A stretch of DNA of 64,000 nucleotides from Priestia iocasae (GTDB taxonomy: Bacteria > Bacillota > Bacilli > Bacillales > Bacillaceae_H). The stretch's first letter is position 1; each line of letters starts with the position of its first letter. The stretch is from contig NZ_JAFBFC010000004.1 in the NCBI RefSeq assembly GCF_016909075.1, positions 310,001-374,000 on the forward strand, written 5' to 3'. The notes under the pieces are model-generated. The model searched no databases and had not been told where the DNA came from. It worked only from the letters and a program-made list of their open reading frames with translations. Shown in pieces: positions 44,162 through 51,822 of the stretch. A program made the position numbers and the translations under genes.

Positions 44162-44575
44162 CTATTTCGTTAACGCATGTTCTACTTTAATACAACGATC
44201 CATTACTACCGTATAGCCTTTATCTTTTAATAAATGATATGCCTCTTCATCTGACAAGCCAAGCTGTGCCCAGTAGACATCTGCATTGATTTCGAGAAAT
44301 TCCTTTGCAACGCTTAATAAGTACTCAGAGCGACGAAAAACATTGACAATGTCAACGTGTCCTTCAATTTCTGAAAGTGATTTCACTGCTTTTACTCCTA
44401 GAATGTTATCTGCGTTTGGATTGACTGGAATAATTTCATACCCTGCATCTTGCATTGCTTTTGAAACCATATAGGACGTTTTATCTGGATTGTCAGATAG
44501 CCCTACTACTGCTATGCGTTTACTTCGTTTCAAAATTTGTCCCAATTCTTCACGAGGCGGAATGTCAATTGCCAT
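44162..44575 (-). CDS. yneT: CoA-binding domain protein (YneT)
   Basis: 137 residues from ATG 44575 with AAAGGAG upstream. Rossmann-type CoA_binding_2 domain: KRIAVVGLSDNPDKTSYMV, YEIIPVNPN, and VDIVNVFRR. Conserved beside parE and plsY in Bacillus. Molecular function not established. Confidence 0.88.
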   Translation of the reverse strand: MAIDIPPREELGQILKRSKRIAVVGLSDNPDKTSYMVSKAMQDAGYEIIPVNPNADNILGVKAVKSLSEIEGHVDIVNVFRRSEYLLSVAKEFLEINADVYWAQLGLSDEEAYHLLKDKGYTVVMDRCIKVEHALTK

Positions 44576-44842
44576 TTTTATCTCTCCTTTTCCTTTAACA
44601 TGTGCTATGTTATACGTTGTTCGTTTTGCAACGATAAATTCCTGCATATATTACCCACTTTTTTAAAGTTTGTAAACAAGCTTTAGAATAAAAGGGAGAA
44701 TTGTCCGATAGAATATCGTAAGAATGCATGGCTATTTAAAAGGAATTTTTGTTAGAAGAAGAGAATGTTTACGAAGAGACTAGCGTTTTTTGAAACACAT
44801 GGTAAAATGAAAACGATATGTACATAAAGGAGCTTTGAAAAA

Positions 44843-45421
44843 ATGGATTATCTTTTACCTATTCTCGCCTATCTTATTGGTTCAGTTCCATTTGCTCTGG
44901 TTGTTGGAAAAATCGGTTATGGAGTAGATATACGCGAACATGGAAGTGGAAATCTTGGTGGAACAAACACATTTCGTACACTAGGTGTAAAAGCGGGTTT
45001 AATCGTGACAATTGCCGATATTTTAAAGGGAACGCTCGCGACCTCTTTACCACTATGGATTCAATCAGATTTACATCCTCTCTTTGTTGGTTTATTCGCA
45101 GTTGTAGGCCATGTTTATCCCATTTTTGCAAAGTTTAAAGGTGGAAAAGCAGTTGCAACTTCAGGTGGTGTACTTCTTTGTGTAGAACCCTTGCTATTCG
45201 TATTAATGCTTGTCTGCTTTTTCATTTGTTTATACATAAGTAAATATGTGTCTTTATCTTCTATGATAACAGGTGTACTAGCTTTTATTTATTCGTTATT
45301 TACAGGTGACATACCACTGATGCTTGTTGTTGGATTTCTAGCACTTTTCGTTATTTTCCGCCATCGCGCAAACGTAAAGAGAATCCTTGATAAAACTGAA
45401 CCAAAAATTAAGTGGTTATAA
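44843..45421 (+). CDS. plsY: acyl phosphate:glycerol-3-phosphate acyltransferase
   Basis: 192 residues, about five membrane helices. Active-site loops: [32 protein letters not shown] and [10 protein letters not shown]. Transfers the acyl group from acyl phosphate to glycerol 3-phosphate, the first step in membrane phospholipid synthesis. SD AAGGAG. Divergent from yneT. Confidence 0.96.
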   Translation: MDYLLPILAYLIGSVPFALVVGKIGYGVDIREHGSGNLGGTNTFRTLGVKAGLIVTIADILKGTLATSLPLWIQSDLHPLFVGLFAVVGHVYPIFAKFKGGKAVATSGGVLLCVEPLLFVLMLVCFFICLYISKYVSLSSMITGVLAFIYSLFTGDIPLMLVVGFLALFVIFRHRANVKRILDKTEPKIKWL

Positions 45422-45463
45422 CAAGAAGACGACGATCTTAAGATCGTCGTCTTCTTGTTATAA
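45416..45463. terminator. 48-bp perfect palindrome, shared terminator
   Basis: Bases 45416-45439 are the exact reverse complement of 45440-45463 (24-bp arms, no spacer, centre CTTAAG). It includes the plsY stop codon and lies between convergent plsY and rsgA. Confidence 0.9.
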
Positions 45464-45470
45464 CACATAC

Positions 45471-46535
45471 TTATCGCTTGTTAATCTTCTTTTTTAGCTC
45501 TTTATGAATTGACTTTGTCTTTACTTTCTTTTGAATCGCAGCAGCTTTATCTTCTTTTTGAGCTAAATAAGCTAACTCTCGCTGTAGCTTTTGATAACTT
45601 TGAAAGCGTTTTTGACTAAGTGTCCCTTCGTCAATTGCTGCTTTTATTGCACATTTTGGCTCTGTTTTATGACTACAATTCGCAAAGAAACACATCGAAG
45701 AAAGATGATCAATATCTTCAAAGACATCTTGTAAACTTTCTCCTGCGTCCCAAAGTTGTAATTCTCGCATGCCAGGGGTGTCGATAATACATCCACCTGT
45801 AGGTAGGATCATTAATTCTCGGTAAGTGGTTGTGTGCCTACCTCTATCATCACCGTCTCTAACTTCTTGCGTGTACTGCACTTCTTTTCCCATTAAGCGA
45901 TTTGTAATCGTAGACTTTCCGACTCCTGAAGAGCCGACTAGGGCGACTGTTGCGCCATTAGTAGCATATTGTTGCAGTAGTGGTATAGACTCTTCATTCA
46001 CCGCACTTAGGATATGAATCTTAACACCTAATGCAACACTTTCTACTTCTTTGAGCTTGTCTTCTGGATTTAAACACAGATCAGCTTTATTTAAAATAAT
46101 GACAGGTTTCGCACCACTTTCCCAAGCCATAACCATATATCGCTCAATACGTCGAACATTGAAGTCATGATTGAGTGCTACAACAATGAAAAGTACATCA
46201 ATATTCGTTGCGACTAGTTGTTCTTCAGTCTTTTCTCCTGCTACTTTTCGAGAAAATTTACTTTTACGTGGCAAAACAGCCTGTATCGTCGCTTTATGCT
46301 CATCCCATCTCGGCTTCACGACAACCCAATCTCCAACGGTTGGAAACGCTTGTCGGCTTAACGACTCAAAGCGAAACTTGCCTGAAACTTCAGCTAGTAA
46401 TTCTCCTTGATCTGTCAGAACTCGATACAGCCTTTTATGCTCAAGAATAACACGACCAATCGTATAACCTTGAACTCTATATTGATTAAAAGATGACTCA
46501 AATGCTTCATTCCAACCTAAATTTTTCAAATTCAA
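45471..46535 (-). CDS. rsgA: ribosome small-subunit-dependent GTPase A (RsgA paralogue)
   Basis: 354 residues from a TTG start with GGGAGG 9 bases upstream. N-terminal OB fold (GKFRFES..), circularly permuted GTPase with G4 ILNKADL before G1 GSSGVGKST and G3 DTPGM, and C-terminal zinc knuckle CFFANCSHKTEPKC. Longer than the usual YloQ (about 298), so this is probably a second RsgA type. Assists 30S maturation. Upstream there is a possible leader peptide and hairpins. Confidence 0.9.
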   Translation of the reverse strand: MNLKNLGWNEAFESSFNQYRVQGYTIGRVILEHKRLYRVLTDQGELLAEVSGKFRFESLSRQAFPTVGDWVVVKPRWDEHKATIQAVLPRKSKFSRKVAGEKTEEQLVATNIDVLFIVVALNHDFNVRRIERYMVMAWESGAKPVIILNKADLCLNPEDKLKEVESVALGVKIHILSAVNEESIPLLQQYATNGATVALVGSSGVGKSTITNRLMGKEVQYTQEVRDGDDRGRHTTTYRELMILPTGGCIIDTPGMRELQLWDAGESLQDVFEDIDHLSSMCFFANCSHKTEPKCAIKAAIDEGTLSQKRFQSYQKLQRELAYLAQKEDKAAAIQKKVKTKSIHKELKKKINKR

Positions 46536-46606
46536 TGTTTATTTCCTCCCTATGACTTTCTTCATCTCAAATTAAATAGGTCATAGAGAAATCATATTTG
46601 TCACGT

Positions 46607-46666
46607 TCACATGAACGTTAAAGATAATCCCTCCATGACACGTACTGCCGCTTTAAATTTCACCAT
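46607..46666 (-). CDS. possible 19-residue leader peptide upstream of rsgA
   Basis: MVKFKAAVRVMEGLSLTFM, with AAAGGAG 9 bases before the ATG. Its stop codon lies inside the near-palindrome ACGTTCACATGAACGT (46604-46619). A second inverted repeat CTATGAC/GTCATAG touches the rsgA SD. Could be a regulatory peptide; it may also be chance. Confidence 0.35.
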   Translation of the reverse strand: MVKFKAAVRVMEGLSLTFM

Positions 46667-46916
46667 ATGTCATCACTCCTTTAAGTAAGGGATTTTAGCT
46701 AACCGCTATTATTTTCATTATAATCCATTTTCAGTAAATAACAAGAATATAATGGTAATACACATTGAACTTCATTTTCATCATGATTCGTAAAAAGAGT
46801 AAACTAAAAAATTCTACCTATTCATGGTGAATCTTCTAAAAAAACAAGTGAAAGCGAATACAAAATTAATTTTGTAGTTATACTGATTGTAAACATACAC
46901 AGTAGGAGGACATACA

Positions 46917-47033
46917 ATGAAATATAGATGCTCCATTTGCAAGCGTCAAAAAGAAACACATCGTAACTCAGGTGGATCTAAATATTGTGTTCATTGCTGG
47001 GAAACCATTGGTAAAGAATACAACCTAAAATAA
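46917..47033 (+). CDS. 38-residue zinc-ribbon mini-protein
   Basis: Starts MKYRCSICKRQKETHRNSGG and continues SKYCVHCWETIGKEYNLK. Two CxxC pairs (C5/C8 and C24/C27) with a basic loop form a likely zinc ribbon. SD AGGAGG and a terminator directly after it support expression. Function unknown; nucleic acid or ribosome binding is plausible. Confidence 0.75.
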   Translation: MKYRCSICKRQKETHRNSGGSKYCVHCWETIGKEYNLK

Positions 47034-47042
47034 ATGAACGTT

Positions 47043-47084
47043 AAGATAGCGCTGAGAAGGATTATCCCTTTTCAGTGCTATCTT
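47043..47084 (+). terminator. intrinsic terminator
   Basis: AAGATAGCGCTGAGAAGG paired with CCTTTTCAGTGCTATCTT, then TTGTTTTA; ends the mini-protein gene. Confidence 0.85.
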
Positions 47085-47181
47085 TTGTTTTACGCAGGTT
47101 TGTTTTTCCATATTGTTGGCGTTCAAAAAAGGTTTCTACTATAATAAATGTAAACCGGTAGATTGAAAGGAGCAAATGACT

Positions 47182-47472
47182 ATGAAATTAACCGTAACAG
47201 AACAAGCAGCAAACTGGTATAAAGATGAAATGAATATACAAAATGATCAATATGTTCGTTTTTTCGCTCGCTATGGTGGATGCAGCAATGTGCAAAAGGG
47301 CTTCTCATTAGGGGTTGGAACCGACAATCCTATTAATATTGGAGCTAAAACGACAGTCAATGGCATTACATTTTTTATTGAAGAAGAAGATATATGGTAC
47401 TTTGACGGTCATGATTTAATGGTTGATTACAATAACGAAACACAAGAACCAGATTTCAATTATGAAGCATAA
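47182..47472 (+). CDS. yneR: HesB/YneR-like protein
   Basis: 96 residues. KLTVTEQAANWYKDE and YVRFFARYGGCSNVQKGFSLGV resemble the HesB-like fold, but only one Cys is present, so the three-Cys iron-sulfur site is missing. ATG 47182 is 9 bases from AAGGAG. Promoter TTGGCG - 18 bp - TATAAT (47116-47145). Confidence 0.85.
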   Translation: MKLTVTEQAANWYKDEMNIQNDQYVRFFARYGGCSNVQKGFSLGVGTDNPINIGAKTTVNGITFFIEEEDIWYFDGHDLMVDYNNETQEPDFNYEA

Positions 47473-47476
47473 AATA

Positions 47477-47518
47477 AAAAGCGTCCGAAAGCCAGTTAAA
47501 CAGCTTTCGGACGCTTTT
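47477..47518. terminator. bidirectional intrinsic terminator
   Basis: Perfect 16-bp stem AAAAGCGTCCGAAAGC (47477-47492) with 47503-47518, between convergent yneR and yneP. Confidence 0.9.
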
Positions 47519-47535
47519 TACTTAGAATGTACTAA

Positions 47536-47961
47536 TTAATTATCTTCCTTTTTTACTCGTTCATATGCTTCGTGCCAATGCGGAAACTTTTTGCGGATGG
47601 ATATAGGTCGAAACGTTTCACTTTTCACACATACGTGAGAAGAAGTAGCTGTTACAGCAAGGTCATTGTCTGGTGTTAAAATTTCATACCCGTATACAAC
47701 TCGAAATCCATCATATTGTTCAACCCATGTATGAACGGTTGCTGTTTGACCATACCGAAGCGGTTTTTTATAAGATACGTTTACATCAATAACAGGTGAT
47801 AGAATCCCCTCTTTTTCCATATCAGCATACTGAAATCCAAGCTCTTTAATAAGTGACGTTCTGCCCACTTCCATCCAAATCAAATAATTCGCATGATACA
47901 CAACGCCCATTTGATCTGTTTCAGCGTAACGCACCTCTACATTTGTGGTTGATTTAAACAT
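47536..47961 (-). CDS. yneP: acyl-CoA thioesterase (YneP, 4-HBT family)
   Basis: 141 residues. Hotdog fold of the 4-hydroxybenzoyl-CoA thioesterase family: VRYAETDQMGVVYHANYLIWMEVGR, with the catalytic Asp in the DQMG motif. SD GGAGGAG 7 bases from ATG 47961. Hydrolyses acyl-CoA of undetermined chain. Confidence 0.9.
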   Translation of the reverse strand: MFKSTTNVEVRYAETDQMGVVYHANYLIWMEVGRTSLIKELGFQYADMEKEGILSPVIDVNVSYKKPLRYGQTATVHTWVEQYDGFRVVYGYEILTPDNDLAVTATSSHVCVKSETFRPISIRKKFPHWHEAYERVKKEDN

Positions 47962-48129
47962 GTATGTACTCCTCCTATGTAGCATAACGTATTATTATCG
48001 TATCATACTTTTTCGATTTTTTTCCATAGAAAATGGTCGATGCCAAATGAATTAGAAATTACCTACTTGACACCGACTATCACTTTATTTATGCCTATAT
48101 GAAATTTTTCATAAAGCCTTTTATACTTG

Positions 48130-49557
48130 TTAATAGGTTGTAAAGCGTAACACCTTTTGGATCCGATACATCGCTTTTTTGATTGGAGTTGTTGTGTCGT
48201 TGTACTTTTCAAAAGGTAACGTATACGTTGCGTTTTGATTGTTCCATAGTCGCTCGAAATACCTATCCATCTCTTGCATCACGTTGCTTGAAGGTGGACC
48301 CTCTATTTTTACATTGGTTTCAAGATTTAGGTCATCTAAATTACGCTTTGTAAAATTAGCTGAACCACTTATAATCGTTGATTGATCTTCGCCTTTAATA
48401 TATAGCGTTTTTGGATGATATTGTTCCTTGGTTGTATTATACCAACGAATGTCAATGGCACCCTTTGACTCTTCTACTAGTTCAGCGGCAACAGGACGAT
48501 TAGGTAAGCCAATTTTCTGCTGTCCGAATGCATTCGCATTTGGATCTAAAATAAGCTTCACCTTTGCACCGTTATCAGCAGCTTGTAAAAGTGCCTCTAC
48601 CACTTTACGATCCGCTAAATAAAACATACCGATCCAGACCGTATCCCCTTTTTTAGCACGCGATAAATCCTTTATAACATGTTTATAAATTTTTCCTTCT
48701 GTTAATAATTGAACATTGATGTTTCCCTTGTTTTCATAGGCTTGACGTGATGTTGGAAAAGGTTTAGTTCCTGAAAATTCTGCAACCGCTCTTTCAGATT
48801 TCATTACATCATGGATGATGTTTCCACCTATCTCAAATGCGATATTTGAATGATAGCCACTAGCATCATGAGGGTTTGCAGATGAAATGATGGCGCTTTT
48901 TTCAGTTGCTACAACTTTACGATGATTCGCTTTTACATTAAATAATTTTAAATAAGAACGGACTGTGATGGTAGGGGCTGTTTCACCAAATGGATTTGAG
49001 ACCCATCCTTTTCCGTCTTGCCCAAACCATTGAATAAAAGAGCGCCATACACTTGAATAAAGTGGATTTGAATCTCTTAATTTTGTTACATCCGTCTCAA
49101 TGACCTCAATATCATGTGCCTTCAATGCTTCTAGCCACTCTGATTCGTGTGATCCGTACGTTGTATTGATTTCATCTGTAATAAAGACCATTTCAACATC
49201 AGGTTGCTCTTTCTTTTTGTTAATAAGTGCTTTAGCTAATTGATCACTAATTGAGGGAAACGATTCTCCTTGGTCATAATACCCATTAAACAAAAACATA
49301 TCGATGACAACAAACTCTTCTGCTTCATTTATTACTTCGTAAATCCGCTTGAAAATTTGTTTTTCTGACTCTATTTCTTCTCCTTTTTTATAGGTTAAAT
49401 CATAAAGAAATTGAACGTTCTCTACTTGATGAACCTTTCCTTCGTATGAAACACCTTTGGGAAGAGGTTTGTATGTGTGATAAAAAGTTACACATGTTAA
49501 GAATAGAAGTAAAAGAATAAGTCCAATTGTTCGTTTTGTAAAGATATTCTTTAACAC
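48130..49557 (-). CDS. membrane-anchored phospholipase D-family protein
   Basis: 475 residues, GTG start with GGAGGAG. One N-terminal membrane helix (about 10-28), then two HKD motifs: HRKVVATEKSAIISSANP and HPKTLYIKGEDQSTIISGSANF. Cardiolipin synthase/PLD superfamily, facing outside the cell. Could make or cleave phosphodiester lipids. Monocistronic. Confidence 0.88.
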   Translation of the reverse strand: MLKNIFTKRTIGLILLLLFLTCVTFYHTYKPLPKGVSYEGKVHQVENVQFLYDLTYKKGEEIESEKQIFKRIYEVINEAEEFVVIDMFLFNGYYDQGESFPSISDQLAKALINKKKEQPDVEMVFITDEINTTYGSHESEWLEALKAHDIEVIETDVTKLRDSNPLYSSVWRSFIQWFGQDGKGWVSNPFGETAPTITVRSYLKLFNVKANHRKVVATEKSAIISSANPHDASGYHSNIAFEIGGNIIHDVMKSERAVAEFSGTKPFPTSRQAYENKGNINVQLLTEGKIYKHVIKDLSRAKKGDTVWIGMFYLADRKVVEALLQAADNGAKVKLILDPNANAFGQQKIGLPNRPVAAELVEESKGAIDIRWYNTTKEQYHPKTLYIKGEDQSTIISGSANFTKRNLDDLNLETNVKIEGPPSSNVMQEMDRYFERLWNNQNATYTLPFEKYNDTTTPIKKAMYRIQKVLRFTTY

Positions 49558-49616
49558 GCTGTTCTCCTCCTACAAGTAATATCAACACGTTATTCCCGCT
49601 TTATTAAAAATTGAAA

Positions 49617-49664
49617 CAAAAAAAGCTAGGGAAGAAGAAATAAGTACTTTCTTGTTCTCTAGCT
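49617..49664 (-). terminator. intrinsic terminator of tlp
   Basis: AGCTAG...CTAGCT with an inner AAGAAA/TTTCTT pairing, followed in the minus direction by TTTTTTT. Confidence 0.75.
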
Positions 49665-49723
49665 CTTGGATATCTAATGGTTCAGGACCACTTTTTGTAT
49701 AAAATGATCCAAACTCTCAACGT

Positions 49724-49978
49724 TTATTTATGAACTTGTTCCGTTCCTTCATAACCTGACTCACGAGCGGAAGCTTCTTCGCGAATTTCATTTCGCATTG
49801 CTTGAATACTCACTTCACGGTTATGATTTTTTTGGGCGATACGCTCACGCTCTTCACCGTCTGCATAAGCCATTGTCTCTTCTGCCTTATCAATGTTTTC
49901 AATCGTATGTTGAACCATTGATTGTAATTTTTCAACGTTATCGCTTCGATCATCTGGATTTGGTTTGCTCCATGCCAT
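49724..49978 (-). CDS. tlp: thioredoxin-like spore protein Tlp
   Basis: 84 residues beginning MAWSKPNPDDRSDNVEKLQ, the standard Tlp opening. Small acid-soluble spore protein found in the spore core, synthesised in the forespore. Follows sspN as in B. subtilis, though a terminator stands between them here. Confidence 0.93.
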   Translation of the reverse strand: MAWSKPNPDDRSDNVEKLQSMVQHTIENIDKAEETMAYADGEERERIAQKNHNREVSIQAMRNEIREEASARESGYEGTEQVHK

Positions 49979-50103
49979 CGTGATTTCCTCCTCGGTTTGT
50001 AAGATTTCTTACAGGAATAGTATGTGAGAAGAACACGTATCTATTAGTGGAAAATATTAATACAAGTTACCCTTAACATTATTATGTAAATTTAAAGGTA
50101 AGA

Positions 50104-50150
50104 AAAAGCTGTGTCGTGGTGCATAGATTGCCCCATTTGACACAGCTTTT
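50104..50150 (-). terminator. intrinsic terminator of sspN
   Basis: AAAAGCTGTGTC (50104-50115) paired with GACACAGCTTTT (50139-50150), followed in the minus direction by TTCTT; sits 4 bp after the sspN stop. Confidence 0.8.
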
Positions 50151-50154
50151 CTTA

Positions 50155-50298
50155 TTATTCACCTTTTGTTTGAATGACATCTGGGTGTTGACCTGATTTA
50201 TCTTGCATTTGCTTTCCTTTATTACCACCAGCAGCACGTGGTTGGGTACCTAGATGGTTAGGAACAAAGTGTTTACGATTACCTTTTGGGTTACTCAT
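50155..50298 (-). CDS. sspN: small acid-soluble spore protein N
   Basis: 47 residues, starting [19 protein letters not shown] and ending PDVIQTKGE; matches the SspN family in length and wording. SD AGGAGGAGG. Expressed in the forespore in relatives (SigG). Confidence 0.93.
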   Translation of the reverse strand: MSNPKGNRKHFVPNHLGTQPRAAGGNKGKQMQDKSGQHPDVIQTKGE

Positions 50299-50342
50299 GA
50301 TGAATCCCTCCTCCTTCATACTCTAACCATTTTATAAAAAAC

Positions 50343-50486
50343 CTATTCTGCAGCCTCCAACATACGAGCTTCTAACCGCTTTTCAATACGACCTTCTATT
50401 GCCTCAAGTGCATCGCGATCTTCTAACAGTTGTCGTTTATTCTCTTGAACCAGTTCTTCAAATGTACGTTTGCGTAATTTTCTCAT
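50343..50486 (-). CDS. FbpB-family small basic protein
   Basis: 47 residues opening MRKLRKRTFEELVQENKR and LLEDRDALEAIEGRIEKR. This matches the Fur-regulated basic protein FbpB family, proposed RNA-binding partners of the iron-sparing sRNA FsrA. I see no clear Fur box immediately upstream, so iron control is not shown here. SD AAGGAG. Confidence 0.8.
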   Translation of the reverse strand: MRKLRKRTFEELVQENKRQLLEDRDALEAIEGRIEKRLEARMLEAAE

Positions 50487-50634
50487 ATCGTTATTCTCCT
50501 TTTTATAAATGGTTTGTTATGTACATCATTCCCAAAACAAAGAGAAAATAACGGAAATTTTCAAAAAATTTAAGAGATTATAAAAAAGTTTGTTCCATAC
50601 ATACCATCCATGTATGAAACAAACTTTTACATCT

Positions 50635-51210
50635 TTACTCTTTCGCAAATGCTTCCATTTGCTCATAATTCATTGGACCATTAATTCTTTTTGTAATAGT
50701 GCCTGACTCATCAATAAAATAAGTCGTTGGAATGGTTAAAATTTTATATTGTTTAGATGAAACCTCTTCCTTTTCATCTAATAAAACTGGAAATGTAAAG
50801 CCGCGCTCTTGTAAAAATTGATTAACTGCATCAACTGTTTGTTCACTGGATGTTAAATTCACTGCTAAAATTTCTACATCATCGCTATACTGATTGTAAA
50901 ACTTTTGCATTTCAGGCATCTCAGCTTTACAAGGTGGGCACCATGTCGCCCAAAAGTTTAAAATCACTTTTTTACCTTGATAATCTGATAAACTTACCTC
51001 TTCTCCTCCGAGAACACGCAGCTTAAAAACAGGAGCTTTTTTACCTGTTTCCAGCCCATATTCAGCAACTTCTTGAGATTCTTCTTCTTTAATATTTGCG
51101 TCTTCATATTCACTTAAGTTATCTTCTGCATTTTTAGGTAAAACACCTTGCCATAATGCATAGCCTCCCAATCCTAACAATAGTAAGACTGCAAGTATTT
51201 TTTTAACCAT
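50635..51210 (-). CDS. yneN: membrane-anchored thiol-disulfide oxidoreductase (TlpA/ResA-like, YneN)
   Basis: 191 residues. N-terminal signal anchor (about 4-20), then a thioredoxin fold with FWATWCPPCKAEMPEM (about residue 95) and cis-Pro loop TIPTTYFID. Works outside the membrane as a thiol reductant. Follows a small membrane gene in the citB neighbourhood. Confidence 0.92.
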   Translation of the reverse strand: MVKKILAVLLLLGLGGYALWQGVLPKNAEDNLSEYEDANIKEEESQEVAEYGLETGKKAPVFKLRVLGGEEVSLSDYQGKKVILNFWATWCPPCKAEMPEMQKFYNQYSDDVEILAVNLTSSEQTVDAVNQFLQERGFTFPVLLDEKEEVSSKQYKILTIPTTYFIDESGTITKRINGPMNYEQMEAFAKE

Positions 51211-51242
51211 TTGTAACCACCCTTTCTATTTATATACGTTCG

Positions 51243-51659
51243 TTATGTAAATAGCCAATAATGTTGAATAGCATAAGAAGCTAATGCGGATAGACAGCCA
51301 ATGGTTAATAAAAATGCCGTTTCTTTTATAGAAAGTGATTTTTTATGAACTGTCCATACTATGTAAAGAATCGCCGCCATTCCACCAATCCATATTCCAA
51401 GCATACCTCCATGAAAGAAAAGCAGACCATATGGATTATGAGTAATGATTGAAGGATCTTTTATTAGTATACTAAATTTGAATACGAAAAAGAAAAGAAG
51501 AAGTCCATTAAAGAAAAGATCAATAACCTCTTGTCCTTTTGATTCATATGTACTGGCCAATGTTTTCATTAATATAAACCCACAAAAAATTGAATAAACA
51601 ATAGCAATCCATCCGTATTTAATTAAGAGTGGACCAATTTGAATGGCTTCATGAAACAT
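51243..51659 (-). CDS. small membrane protein, Lgt-like N-terminal half
   Basis: 138 residues, four membrane helices. IGPLLIKYGWIAI and FFHGGMLGIWIGG recall the start and HGG motif of prolipoprotein diacylglyceryl transferase, but the rest of Lgt is absent. 32 bp upstream of yneN, likely co-transcribed. It might assist YneN-type thiol chemistry. Function not known. Confidence 0.65.
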   Translation of the reverse strand: MFHEAIQIGPLLIKYGWIAIVYSIFCGFILMKTLASTYESKGQEVIDLFFNGLLLFFFVFKFSILIKDPSIITHNPYGLLFFHGGMLGIWIGGMAAILYIVWTVHKKSLSIKETAFLLTIGCLSALASYAIQHYWLFT

Positions 51660-51780
51660 CTACTTTCTCCTTTTTTTATTTATTTTTTACTATACACGAA
51701 TGTCTATCTTATTAGCCTCTAATGTAAGAAACAAATGTGAAATTACTGTGAAGAAAGACGGGATTTTCAAACGAAATAAA

Positions 51781-51814
51781 AAACCCATTCTTCCAAAAGT
51801 GGAAGAATGGGTTT
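51781..51814 (-). terminator. intrinsic terminator of citB
   Basis: Perfect 14-bp stem AAACCCATTCTTCC with GGAAGAATGGGTTT, loop AAAAGT, and T-rich in both directions. Confidence 0.9.
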
Positions 51815-51822
51815 TTGTTATC

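Noticed and set aside
46852..46865. cre-like TGAAAGCGAATACA
   Set aside because: One mismatch at a fixed position and no carbon-metabolism gene nearby; likely chance.
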